Below, piece by piece: positions 31,637 to 43,113 of a DNA stretch of 64,000 nt (its first letter is position 1; each line of letters starts with the position of its first letter). Under the pieces are notes generated by a model. It did not search any database and had not been told where the DNA came from. It saw only the letters and a program-made list of their open reading frames with translations. The DNA is taken from NCBI GenBank assembly GCA_038030265.1, contig CM075939.1, positions 5,623,253 to 5,687,252 of the forward strand. The letters run 5' to 3'. Both the position numbers and the translations under genes were made by a program. The stretch comes from Corythucha ciliata (taxonomy: Eukaryota; Arthropoda; Insecta; Hemiptera; Tingidae).

Positions 31637-33832
31637 ATGGCATCCGAACAAGTATGGCTAGTTTTACTGTTTAGTAGACCAGTTCTTTACACTCTTGTCT
31701 TGTCCGTTCTATCAGGCAAATGTTGTGACCGAGGTCACCGAGACGGTTTCACGCACGACAGTTGTAGATGAGCCTGAAGTATTTGAAGGCTATCAGGTAG
31801 AGCTGTAAAAAGGGGGAGGGGGGAGATTCTGTTTTTAACTATGTTTTATGTTAAACAAATAACTATAAGCCTCCGGAACGCTACTTCACGCGAAGGACAC
31901 TTCTTGACGACTCACCTCCGCGACGAGGCCTCCATGCACCGTTCTCCATTCAACAGCCGACAGTTCAAAAGGTGTCACGGCAACGGACCTCTCGACGGCG
32001 ACCACCGTCGGCCGGCTCTCGTCCCCGGTCAGCGCCATTTCCTCCGTGTCAACCCGCGCCCAACATCATGGACATGTCACCGCCTCGATACCCTCCGCCG
32101 GCCTTGCCACGCCCACCTTCGCCACCACTTATGGGGGAGCGCCCGGCTTGGAGCGCTCCAGTGCCCATGAGGCCTCCGCAGAGGTTTATTTTGGATGAGA
32201 GTCCACCGAGAGGACGTTTTCCTAGTCCATTGAGACCACGCTCTCCTCAATTAATGAATTTTCCTGAAACTCCAGCAAAACAAATGCAGAGCGCCATAGA
32301 TTTCGGGGGTATTTATTGGCAGTTATACTAAACTATTAATCAATTTTTTTAAAATTAATTTATCGTATTAGAATTTGAAGACTTATACTGTCCTGGTGAC
32401 TATGAAGAATCAGATTTTGAAGAAGATGATGTCGAGACTAGTGGTTTTTCCGCAAGTTCATGGCAAGAAGAATCACCTGCACCTTCAAGACCTGTTTCCC
32501 CGAGACAGCCGAGGCCTGTTTCGCCCAGGTATTCCCCTGGGTCAACAATGTCTTCAGGACCACTTTCACTCTTATCGGGCTCACCTGGCTCTCCCAATCT
32601 CATGGGCGACACCTGGTTGACTCACCCGACTAGACGACAACAAAGACCCGTGTCACCACCTCGTTCACCGCAGCAACAGCCGAAAATGATTCAATCGGCC
32701 GGCTCCCCTTGTCCAGACAGTCCACTGTCACTGCTGTCGGAAAGGTCAGACTTTGGGTCGTCGCCCGTCTCTCCCAGGGTGTGTGCCAGACGTGAAAGTT
32801 TCAGCCGAGTAACTCGTTGTTCACCTCGTGGCTCAGACAGTCCACTGTCACTCCTGTCAAATATGTCAGAATTTGGGTCACCCGCCTCCCCTGGGGTCCT
32901 CGAAAGCGATGAATGCTTTGGTCGACTAACTCGTACATCCGAATCACCTCGTGGTTCTTTGGGTCAACGAGCTCGACAGGTTAGTCCCAGAGAATTTCCA
33001 AGTCCGCGAAGCGCTCGGGGCAGAACTCCCAGTCCTCGAGCCCCCAGTCCTGGCAGACTGCCCAGCCCGAATGTCTTGACTGATGAAAACTTGGAAAGTG
33101 ATTTTTACTTCGATGATTTCCCGGTGTTTGAAGATGACGAAGAGTACTTTGCTCAACTGGATGCGGTGGGAATTCAAGATCGCTTCCAAGACGTGTCTCC
33201 TACGTCCGCTTCCTATTCAGGAAGAGGCGCATCACCACAGAGTTCTTTGTGTTCAACACCGTACAGCGTGAAAGTTTCAGAGCCCGTCTATTTCGATACG
33301 CCACCGTCGTATTCCGATGTGGACGACATTTTCGACAAAATGAGGTAATTCAACTGTGTGAATGGGAAAAGGAGGAACCAAAAAAAAAACTTATTTTTCT
33401 ATCAAATCCTCCTCCCCCAACCTAAAGATTTACGCCAGGCTCCGACGGTCGAGGCCGTATGGTCCCTCGAAAGATGACTCCTGGTGGGTATCGAATGTTG
33501 GGACGCGCCGAAAAAGATGCCGAATATCGAGCAATACAAAAGATATACGATCAGGATAGACAAAAATTGGAATCAGAAATGAAAAAGCGTGGAGTAAATG
33601 ACTCGTCGTGGCGACGAACTCCAGGATCACCTCAGCCTGGGTGTAGCTATTGGCCACCGGTACCTCCACAGAGATGGACGCCGACAAAGCTCCCAGCCCG
33701 AAGGCACTTGGTCGGTTATTTTCAACGCTCGGACTCGTTGAACAATAGATTAATTGGTTTTTTTTTTTTTCAGCAATTTTAAAAGAACATGTGCCGACAG
33801 TCGGTCAGGAGGTGAACGTCAAAAACAAATAA
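31637..33832 (+). CDS. six-exon gene for a Ser/Pro-rich protein, unknown function
   Basis: Exons 31,637-31,651, 31,716-31,796, 31,957-32,308, 32,372-33,344, 33,428-33,714 and 33,774-33,832. All five introns (64, 160, 63, 83 and 59 bp) are GT-AG and the phases match, giving 588 residues. Order: a short Thr/Val-rich N terminus; a Pro/Arg/Ser-rich segment (about 33-148); an acidic stretch (about 150-172, EFEDLYCPGDYEESDFEEDD); a long region full of Ser-Pro pairs (about 180-390); an acidic aromatic segment (SDFYFDDFPVFEDDEEYF); and a charged, probably helical C-terminal stretch (about 498-530, RAEKDAEYRAIQKIYDQDRQ). DSPLSLLS occurs twice, 40 residues apart, inside a repeated block, with a weaker third copy. 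No signal peptide, transmembrane segment or known domain was recognised. The tiny first exon is the least certain part; exons 2-6 are strong. Confidence 0.75.
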
Positions 33833-33833
33833 A
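33828..33833 (+). terminator. possible poly(A) signal overlapping the stop codon
   Basis: AATAAA spans the TAA stop (33,830-33,832) of the Ser/Pro-rich gene. It may be chance; no other AATAAA was noticed close downstream. Confidence 0.3.
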
Positions 33834-35994
33834 TGCTGAGGGAGATAAGGCTCTCCGTTCTTCTCTTTTGGAAACTTTTAATTCCTGAAATGATCGGAAT
33901 GGTGGTAGGATGTCATAGGTAGTTTTTCAGAAGCAGTGAGCTCCTATAGCCCTATATATAGCTCTAGCTGGCCTCTTTGGCGTCAGGGCCAAAGTAATGA
34001 CTAATGACCCATATCATTCGTCTGCTGTCTTTGATTGGGTCTATATTTTAAGAGGCCACCAAGAACGAGACGTTCTAGGGTGCAGGTAGGGTGTTATACG
34101 CGTTTGTTTGTGTACGTGTTGCAGCCAAGGGTGAAGCCATGGGAGGATAGCCTACTGACCCTTGCCTGAGACCGCATCAATTTGCCCGTTCAAACATCAA
34201 TTTAATGGCTGATTGCCATTAAAGCTGACCATTTTGACATTTTGCTCTTTAAAAAACAAAATAATCTTGAAATTTCCGCCGAAAAACAGTTGCTCTTGAG
34301 CAATAAGTAAGCGACTTGTTTGGAAATTTCGAAAAGTGCTCATTTTGAGGACAAAATCGAGAACCTGCGTTAATTCAAAGCTAAAGTCGAGATAAAGTGC
34401 GCTCCTTCGCGGCTAAAATTGAGCCAAAAGCGCTTATTCGAAGCCAAAATTGAGAAAAGCTCATCGTGAACCCTTTCGTTACAAAATAGGCCTGTACCGT
34501 TCATGGAATTAGTATAATACTTGCACACACACATAAAAAGTCCTCCCCCCCCCCCGACAAGCCTTCATCAACACACATTTAAAGAAAATTGTTTGAGCAT
34601 GACACTGAATGATGAAGAAGGGGAAAAGTGGAAGTGTGCAGACATCGAGTGAAAGGAATAGAAATAATTCCCGCTGCATAAAAGACGTCTTTACACCAAG
34701 GTGTACCGTTCAGAGCCCGTTTTTTTTTATTCTACCGTTCAAAAGACCTTGACACAGAGTTAAACTGAAGCTACAGGCAAAGACGATTTTCTTGCCTATA
34801 AAGGATTATGCTGAGGGGAAGGGGGAGGGGGAGAAAATTGCGCTGCATTATTATACAGTAGTGATTACTCATAAAAGTCATAAAATAAAAGACGGACGTA
34901 ACGACTTTTTGTTTAAAGACCAGCGTCCTGAAACGATTGACCGAATTCGTGCGCAAATAATTGTGCGCACTGTACACGATTTGATTGGAAGCGGAGGGGG
35001 GTGGGGCTTATAAATCAACGAAACGTACTAAAAAAAAAAGTAAAGATTTGTTTGTTCACGCTTCATGCGTTTTCGCGTACAATATCCATTCGTAAATACA
35101 GCATAATAATATTCTTATTTTTTCTATAAATCGGCTTCCTCTTTAAACCAAATCGCCGTGGAGTTTTAACGGATTAGTCAAGGGGATTTTATGTACACCC
35201 TTCGAAAACGGTTGGCACACGACGCAGAAGAAGAAAAAAAAGTACGTTTTTATACGGTTTAACGTTTTACCTCGCCCTCTTCCAGAAAACCGTTAAGTCT
35301 GGTGACCCTCATAAAGCATAATACGATCTGGCACGCTTTATTCCTTACACAGTAGCGGCATTTCGTTACCTTTTCCCCAGTGTAAGGGAGACGCTTGCGT
35401 CAACCGCAATATATTTTTTTTATTTTATGAAATCCTTCTTTTTCGGGGGCTTTTTTTTATTATTTGTCGACGATTGTGTGGGGAGTGGAGTTCGAGCGAC
35501 GAATCTAATGTCATTGTCTGTGCTCGTAATAAAAAGACCAGAGAAGAATAAACGATTTTTTTTTTTTTCTTTGTTCGAGTTTTAGTGGACAAAACTTGAC
35601 AAAAATAATCATACCGACGTGTACATTGGAATAGTTCATATGGAACAAGGGAGGGGACGGGGACTGTGGAGGGCTTTCATCATAATGTAGCCTTCATCAG
35701 ATCATTCACTGGACGCAATAAAGACATATAGCCTTCCCATGAGAAGGAGAGTGTTTTGTGAGGAAGAAACTTGTTTTTTTCTCTTGTTTGACAAAAAAAA
35801 AACAAAAAAATCTTGACGAAAATGTGAAAAGGGGTGTGCAATATCAATCGATCTTTCAAAATGTAGATGTCCGTTTACCTAATTTGAGCCCCACGTTTGA
35901 CCAATGGAACAAGTTGTGGCTAATTTCTACATTTTAGTTCTGTACATTATGAACACATGGTCATCTAGACTGACGGGAGGGCAGCCTCGGCTAA
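33833..35994. other. unassigned region, A/T-rich
   Basis: No gene is supported. Except for a short class A tract (separate entry), it has homopolymers (C-run near 34,546, T-runs near 35,450 and 35,557) and short open frames without motifs. Confidence 0.4.
34250..34490 (-). repeat. short class A minisatellite tract, minus orientation
   Basis: About seven units reading GCGGCTAAAATTGAG and AGCCAAAATTGAGAAAAG, i.e. the complement of the class A core. Confidence 0.7.
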
Positions 35995-36272
35995 AGATGG
36001 TGTCTGCTATAATTAGTTGATCTCCGTACCAATAAAAGATTCATTTAACTTTTCTCGCACCAAAGTACTGTAAAAGAGGGAGCTGTAAAGATGACACCCC
36101 TCTACCCTCGTTCACAAAGTAACAGCCAGTGCCTCGGAGCATCGATGTTCATGGTGAGGCCACCATTTAAAGAGGGGGGAGGGCACTGGAATGCTTTAAG
36201 ATGAAAAATATGGATTTTTAGGTTTTAAAGCGTTCATTAACGGGAAATATTGAAAACAAGCGCTCAATATCT
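35995..36272 (+). repeat. inverted repeat partner 1 (of 42,837-43,111)
   Basis: Reads AGATGGTGTCTGCTATAATT through GAGGCCACCATTTAAAGAGG to AAACAAGCGCTCAAT, and matches the reverse complement of 42,837-43,111 at roughly 90%. Non-coding, presumably a dispersed transposon-derived repeat. Confidence 0.8.
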
Positions 36273-36293
36273 GCCAAGTCTTGACTAGTATTG

Positions 36294-36420
36294 ACAATTC
36301 TTGCTTTTCCAAATAAGAACGGAAGAGCTCGAATTTTCAAGGTACAAGTTTATGTGGGTTTTATAGTTTCAAGGGTGAAATATTAAAAATGACGATTTAT
36401 CGGGCGTGCGGAATTAGCAA
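36294..36420 (+). repeat. MITE family 1 interior fragment
   Basis: GAATTTTCAAGGTACAAG and GTGGGTTTTATAGTTTCAAG match the centre of the 27.0-27.4 kb copy. Arms are absent on the left. Confidence 0.55.
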
Positions 36421-36629
36421 ATTTGCATAATTTGCCAAATTAGCAAATTATGACTACCCGCGATACCCCAGGACATTTTGCAACCCTACTCATGCAATGA
36501 GCTTGACATCTTGGCAAGCTTGGGGCTATGCTGTTCCTGCTTCCTATCTTGAAGATCTGTTCTGACGTTCGATTGTTGGCTGGACGAACTAAAAAAAAAA
36601 AACAGACGCTTGCGTTTCACAAATCCAGC

Positions 36630-36782
36630 TCTTGGGTAATTGGTAATTGAAAAAGTAATTCAATTACAGTAATTGTAATTTGTAATTATTCGTGGAAGTG
36701 AAAAGTAATTGGTAATTAATCCTTTTTTTTGGAAGTACTTTGTAATTAATTATTCAAAAAGCTGTAATTTGTCCACCCCTGA
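36630..36782. mobile_element. hAT-like element end with (GTAATT) subterminal repeats
   Basis: Many GTAATT and TGTAATT units lead to AATTTGTCCACCCCTG (about 36,767-36,782), whose complement starts CAGGGGTGGACAAATT. Same design as the 14.6-kb piece but with a different hexamer. The other end was not found. Confidence 0.5.
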
Positions 36783-36899
36783 TTGTATCAAGTCCTTCAG
36801 GCTGCGGGTAATCAATGCTGGTGATGGTAAAGGGGGGGGGGTCAGTCAATTGGTGATGTGGGGACAGCCCATGTTCTAGTTCGTAAACACCAGTGCTCA

Positions 36900-38120
36900 G
36901 CTTACCGGTTTAAGTCGCGATTACTTTGTTGAGCAAATAGCCATTTTTTGAAAGACACAAATCGTCATTTGCACCATCTGTAGCCTCCGTGAAGGGCGCA
37001 AATGATCAGTTTGACAATTTATGAAGCGTTAATTAATAATAGTATGTCATGTTCCCCGCCAATTTAGAGCCTGAACAGTCAGTTTTGCCTTTTCATAGAG
37101 TGCGAATAGTCAGTTTGTCATTTCTAGTGCACAAATTGTCATTACGGTCACTTATATGGAGAAATAGCTAGTGTGAAATTTTCATGGCATGAATTGTCAC
37201 ATTTGCCATTTAAGGGTCCGTATGGTCAGTTTTGCCGTTTTTAGAGCAGGAACTTCCAGTTTAGCAATTTTTTAGAGCGAGAATGGCCAGCTCAATCCTT
37301 TTCTGGGCGCTAAGGTCAGTTTGGGCATTTTTAAGCGCGGGAATTGCCTGTTTGGGCATCATCAAGGCGCTGATAAATCGCCCATTTAGCTGTTTTTAGG
37401 GCACATAGGGTCAGTATTGACGATTTCAAGGCTTGAATAGCCATAATTGTTATTTTAGGGCACACAGAGTCAGTTTTTCCTGATACAGGCGCGAATAGTA
37501 CGTCCCAAGCCATGGCGAGAACGGTCAACTTGGTCATTCACGGCGCTCAAATGGCAGATTTTGCCATTTTCAGAGCCCGAGTCACCTATTCAGGCATTTT
37601 AGAGCGCGATTCGTCAGTTTATCCATTTTTAGAGCTCGTAAAGTCAGTTTATTAGCCATTTTTAGGGTTCAAAACTTCAAATGGTCCATCAAGCCAAGGC
37701 CATGGAATTTTGTCATTTTCAGTGCAGGAATAGTCTTTTTAGGCATTTCCAGGGCGCGTGAAGTCATTTTGGCTGCTTTCAGGATCTCGATAATTAGTCC
37801 GTCAAGCCAAAAGCGCGTATTTGGTCACATCAGTCACGAGGATGGACAGTTTGACCATTTCTAGCGCGCCAATGGTCGATCTAGCTACTTTCGGAGCGCG
37901 AATATTGATCTTTTCAGGCATTTATAGAAGTTCACCAATCGCCAGTTTAGCTATTTTTAGGGCACGCCAAGTCAATTTACCCATTTTCAAATTCGAATCG
38001 TCGGTTTTGTATTTTTGGGCGCGAGTTTAGTTAGTTTATAGTGCCGTTTTTATAGTGAGAATAGCTAGTTTTAATTACTTTTAGGCAGCAAATGGCTGTC
38101 AAGCCATTTTTCTAGTAGAT
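36900..38120 (+). repeat. degenerate ~30-bp minisatellite, class B
   Basis: About 38 diverged class B units such as GCGAATAGTCAGTTTGTCAT and CATTTTCAGAGC. Confidence 0.8.
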
Positions 38121-38987
38121 GGAAGCACACCTTTTCTTTAGCCCCTCCCTTGGCAAATCCTGAATCCTCGTCTTCTTCCAGAATTTATTTAGGGGTGGGC
38201 AACTGCGCCACTAAATCTGCGCTTTCGAGTCTAGGGGAGGGGAGCTGGCTATTCTTGCCTCCCTCTGGCTAAACCATGGGCTAAACCCATGATTGCTTCC
38301 TTGTTGTTTTGTGCGTTTCATTGTTTCTTGAGTGCTACACTTTTGAAGAAAATCATCTGGTTTCATTTAATTTTTCAAAATAAGTCAATGAGATCACATT
38401 ACTTTCTACACTAGTGAAGCACTAGCAAAACAATGGAACGGACCTAAAGTTATTTCCTTTTTTTTATACATGGTGTTCGCAGATTTTTAGGTCCCATTGA
38501 TCTCTTGAGAAAATAAGTCACTGTATCTCAACCCTGCGGAACTTCAACAATGATAAGCTAAAATTTCCTGAAATAGACGTGGCAACACCGCATAGACGTG
38601 CAGTGTTGAAGTAGGAGTCTCTCTTTCCAACACCCACCCATGGTTGGCGGCGCGCGGGGGCGTTCTATTGTATTCACGATTTTTCTGTTTCGGGCGCTAA
38701 ATTTTACCCGATCGTGAATCTAAAAAATGTTTTGGAGTCAGTAACTTATCCTACAACTGGGCTGTACATGATTTTTCCAAATTTATAAAAAATCGAGATT
38801 TTGTTTGTCTGATTTTTGGGTTACGAGGTGAAATCTAAAAAAAGGTTAACGACGCGAATTGTAGATTTAGTACCCGAGTAAAATCTATTTTTCAAAATTA
38901 AAATCGGACCATTTTTGGAGCCGTGAGGAGTGCCGCCGCAGCCCTATATTCCCTCTCACTTGCCCACTTGTCATTCCCTTTCGCCTT
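38121..38987. other. unassigned spacer
   Basis: No motif or repeat boundary was recognised. Confidence 0.4.
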
Positions 38988-39060
38988 AAAATCCAGGGTT
39001 GGTGCAGAACTACGGCGACAATTTACGTAACGCCGAGTAGGCGACGTAGGCGACCTGGTC
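38988..39060 (+). repeat. MITE family 1 arm, partial
   Basis: AATCCAGGGTTGGTGCAGAA, ACGGCGACAATTTACG and GCCGAGTAGGCGA match the right arm of the family. Confidence 0.65.
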
Positions 39061-39645
39061 TTCCTCATTGATTCACAGTTTTGCTTGCCGGCACCCGAGT
39101 TCAGTCCGCCATCTCCTCAGAGCTTGGTCACTGGCCCAGGCCCTTATCTCCCTCAAGACCACCCTTCGGGCAGTGCCCACCGATGGTTCAAGCCCTATTA
39201 CCGGCTGGTCCGCGCCACGCTTGGCCAGCTCGTCTGCTTTTTCATTTCTCTGTCATCCTCTATGAACCCGGGATCCATCCCAACGTTATAGGGAGTTCCC
39301 TTCGCCTTGGAGGTCCCGTATCCCCACTCTGCAACTCGCCACGGCCGCTGAGTCCACCACGGGTTTGGTGATCCCCCCCCCCCAGCTCCGCCCTGCTGTC
39401 AGAGTAGATACCGATTGCCCTACCTGTCACTTTCCGCTTTAGTAGCTCCCGAATACAAGCATCCATCGCTACTACCTCGGCCTGGAAAACTGTGGTGTGT
39501 CCCCCTAGCGGGATACTTATTTCCACCCCCAGCTCCGGAACGAAAATTCCAGCTCCGGTCGGCCCTTCCTCACCCTTCTTGGAGCCGTCCGTGTAACACA
39601 CCAGCCCCCATTTGCTCGTCTTACTCAGCAGCGTATGATGATTGA
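39060..39645 (-). pseudogene. RNase H domain relic of a non-LTR retrotransposon
   Basis: Minus-strand coding relic. YTDGSKKGEEGPTGAGIFV (about 39,595-39,539), a TTVFQAEVVAMDACI helix (about 39,500-39,455) and IYSDSRAELGG (about 39,425) are the first, second and third acidic motifs of an RNase H fold as found in I, LOA and R1-type non-LTR elements. After a frameshift around the C-run at 39,370-39,380 the C-terminal ADELAKRGADQPVIGLEP (about 39,235-39,180) appears. The upstream RT is absent, so this is a fragment. It may belong to the same family as 28.4-30.2 or 57.3-57.8 kb. Confidence 0.8.
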
Positions 39646-40049
39646 GCCCAGGAGTGTCGCAGCGTAATGAATACTTTTAACGCTGAAGTCTATTCTATCT
39701 ATCGGTTTTCGTAGAATCAGGGACGGTTCATTCGTGGAAAGTGGCGTCCGAGGTGAATTTTCAGCAAGCTTTAGCTCAATGTGGGGTAATGCGAGATGAA
39801 TTTATCTCTATGGAGCAGATAGAGACTTCTCAGAGTTGAGGGAAAGGTTACAAGAGGCTGCGCGAGGAAAAAAACTCACGCTTCGAGGCTGAATTATCTA
39901 ATTTCTGCTGTGATAAGTTCTATGGGAAAGTATTTTCCCACCCGAATTGAGTTTTTATCACGGTTTTTATCACAGCAGGAAAAAACCCGTTTTTTTTCCC
40001 CCAAAAACTGGGAATATTCCCATTGGGTTTTTTCCCTTGACCCATCACT
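39646..40049. other. unassigned spacer
   Basis: No gene recognised. A run of GAAAAAACCCG-type words sits near 39,975-40,035. Confidence 0.4.
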
Positions 40050-41090
40050 AGCTAAAACTGAGACAAACCGCTAATTCCCGCCTAAAATTGATATAGGACG
40101 CTCATTTGGAGCTAAAATAATGATAATGAAATCTCGAACTCCTGTCTAATTTTGGCAAAAAGCGCTTATCATCAGCTTGAACGGAGAAAGATGCTAATTC
40201 GCGAACCAATTCGAGAAAATACGCTAATTTACAGCTAAGATAGAGGAATGCGGTGATTCACGGCTAAAATTAAGAAATAATGCAACGCTAACATTGGGAA
40301 TATAATTCGTGGCTAAAATGAGATGTAGCGCTCATTCACGGCATGTGAAGCTAAAATTGAAAAAAAAAAAAAAAAATGCTAATTCACGGATGTATCCGGA
40401 AATCCCGCTTGTTCACGACTAAAACTGATCCTCTGACCGCTAATTCCCGGGTGAAATGGAGAAAATGCGTTAGTTCGCGGCTAATATTCCAATCGGGTAC
40501 GGGCATGGTTTTAAAATAGAAGCGTTGTTATGGAAATCCCACCCCCTCGGTCTATCAAATCATATGTGTCATCCAAGAATCCACCAATCACGTTCGAAAA
40601 ACAAATATGGATGACAAACAAAAAGTGCCCGTCCCTGATATAAAGCGATCATTCGGAGCTAAATGGAGAAAAACGCGAATTCAAGGATTATGTGGAAATT
40701 CCTCCAACTCGAAGCTGAAATTGATTAAAAGCGGTGATTCAGGGATGAAATTGAGGAATAATTCACAGCTAAAATTCAGAAATAATTCTCAGCAAAAATA
40801 GAAAACGCTGATTCGGGTGACTAAGAAGTGAAGAAAAACGCTACAATAGTGAGGGGAGAACTTTAACTCGTTGCTAAAACTGAGGCAAACCGCTAATTTC
40901 CGTCTAAAATTCAGATAAAGAGCTCATTCGCTGCTTAAAAAAGGGAAAATGCACGGCCGTGGTGGGTGTGGGTATAAGAAGCGGTTATTCGCTGTTGAAA
41001 TGGAGAAAAACGATAAATCGCGGATAAATTTGAAAAAAAAAAAATCCTCTAATTCACGGCTAAAATTGAGTAAACACCGATTAACGTTTC
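40050..41090 (-). repeat. degenerate ~30-bp minisatellite, class A, minus orientation
   Basis: About 34 units of the complement form, e.g. CGGCTAAAATTGAGAAA and CGCTAATTC. Interrupted by non-periodic sequence at about 40,490-40,640. Confidence 0.8.
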
Positions 41091-41869
41091 CTGTAGAGAC
41101 AAGTTTGCGGCTGAAACTCAAAAAAAAAGAGAGATTCATGGTAGTACCCCTCCCAAGATGAAAACCTAGATCCACCACTATGGCCATTTGAGAACCCAGG
41201 CAGTGGGGGATACCAGGGGCGTATATAGTTAGGAATTTGCCCTAGGGGAGGGGGATTAGATTTAAAACTCATCAAGGTGGGGGGGGGGCGCATTTCCTGT
41301 TAGCTATCATTCAAGGATAGTGCCTTCTTCCATCACAGACTTGACTCACACCCTTGACTTGACGCCCTGGAGGGCACGATGCCATTAGCCGTCATCCCAT
41401 CCAGCCTGCACAGTGCACGCCCTTGAATCTGATTGACCATTTTGCTGGCCCCATCATGGACTTGCCCAAGAACATAATTAGTCATGGGCGTAGCCAGCTG
41501 GGGGCAAAGATCAAAAGCGTAGATTTCGTGGGGCAGCTGACCACCCCATTTTCATTGATCTGGCTAACAGAAACACACATTTCTTGTATTTCGCTCGATA
41601 AAACCAATTTTGAGGGTTTTTCTCACTAAAAAAAACAACACATTTTCGCTTATCGGTTTCACTAAAAATAAAAAATTCGCGGATGTTTGATGCTGACAAA
41701 CTGATTTCGAGGGTCGGCTTAACTTGGAAACCGATTTTGCTTATTTTTCGCACTATAATCTTATTTTCGCAGGTACGACGATTCCAGGTCCTGTTACGAG
41801 CCTGCAAAAAGGCAATGGGAAGCTGCTACAGGAGTGGATCCAGTTTTTCTCAAGTGCAGTTGTACAGAG
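41091..41869. other. unassigned spacer
   Basis: A G-rich run is at about 41,278-41,289. Open frames on both strands have no motif. Confidence 0.4.
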
Positions 41870-42260
41870 GCTTTTTTTTTTTTCGAACACTGTTTTTAGC
41901 CTCAAATTGACGTTTTCCTTAATTTCAGCTGAAACTGAGTGCTTTTTCTCAATATTCTACCTCGAACTAGCCCATTTTTTTTTCATTTTAGCCGTGAAAA
42001 AGTCTCAAAAACCCACAAAATAACGCATTTTTGATTTACTATTTCAATAATTACGGCCAGCACTGGACATCGCCCAACCACGAATTGATGTCTTCTGTAA
42101 ATTTCAACCGCAAATGAACAGTTTTCCTCAATTTAACCTGCGGATGAACGCTATTTCTCAATTTTAGCTACGACAATTCCACCAATCAACAACAAACGCT
42201 AACGTTAGCGCTATTCATATTTCAACTATAACGCGCTCAGTTTTAGTTGCAAATTGACTA
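41870..42260 (+). repeat. degenerate ~30-bp minisatellite, class A
   Basis: About twelve diverged units (TTTTAGCCTCAAATTGACG, TTTTAGCCGTGAAAAAG, CAATTTTAGCTACG). Confidence 0.65.
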
Positions 42261-42609
42261 AAGAAGACTAAAGAATCTCCCAGAGATTTCCGCCCCGGGC
42301 CCCGATAGGTGTTGTTCCTCCAATGTCTGGAATTTGTATCTTTTGAGTTACAGAAAAAACAAAAACACGAAGAAAATCTCGTGGTTCCCCCTGCCCTGGT
42401 AGCGAGGAGGGAGACCATTATTGTCATTTTGTCAAAAATTCTCCTCCACCTAACCCATTTTCTGCGTCGCCAATGTGCAAAGGGTGCCCCCCCCCCCCAG
42501 TTATTCTTTGGTCAGACCAGCCGAAAATGATTTCAAAAAGTTCTGGTGGTGGTGAGGGGTATTTGATCATGTACTTTTTGTCCCGAGGTGCATGCGGGAC
42601 ATGGCGAGG
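42261..42609. other. unassigned spacer
   Basis: C-run at about 42,487-42,498. Nothing else recognised. Confidence 0.4.
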
Positions 42610-42737
42610 GGAGATTAAAATGAGACTTTAAAATCCAGGATTGGTGCAAAACTACGGCGATAATTTACGTAACGCCAAGTAGGCGAGGTATGATTGGAGG
42701 GGGGTCGAGGAAACACAACATGTACAACTCCACCTTA
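42610..42737 (+). repeat. MITE family 1 right arm
   Basis: AATCCAGGATTGGTGCAAAA, GGCGAGGTATGATTGGAG and GGGGTCGAGGAAACACA, ending CAACTCCACCTTA. The left arm is missing. Confidence 0.75.
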
Positions 42738-42836
42738 AAGGCCTATAGAAACTTGGGATTAGCGTGTTTTCTCTGTTTTGTCAGCGACGTTGTCTTCAGA
42801 TATAACTCGAATTTCTGTATTTTTCTTACTTTAATT

Positions 42837-43111
42837 GGCAATTGAGCGCTTGTTTTCAATATTTGCCGTTAATGAACGCTTTAAAACCTAAAAATACATA
42901 TTTGTAATTTTAAAGCATTCCAGTGCCCTCCCCCCTCTTTAAATGGTGGCCTCACCACGATGCATTGAGGCACTGGCTGTTACGTTGTGAACGAGGGTAA
43001 ATGGAGGGGTGTCATCTTTACAGCTCCCCCTTTTACAGTCATTTGATGCGAGAAAAGTTAGATGCATCTCTTATTGGTACGGAGATCAACAAATTATAGC
43101 AGACACCATCT
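42837..43111 (-). repeat. inverted repeat partner 2 (of 35,995-36,272)
   Basis: Reverse-complement match of 35,995-36,272, from ATTGAGCGCTTGTTTTCAAT to AGCAGACACCATCT. It ends within a few bases of a G-run and of the truncated BEL/Pao integrase. Confidence 0.8.
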
Positions 43112-43113
43112 GC

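Noticed and set aside
31382..31771. 129-codon frame overlapping the first two exons of the Ser/Pro-rich gene
   Set aside because: It reads through the proposed first intron in a different frame and has no motif; the spliced model explains the region better.
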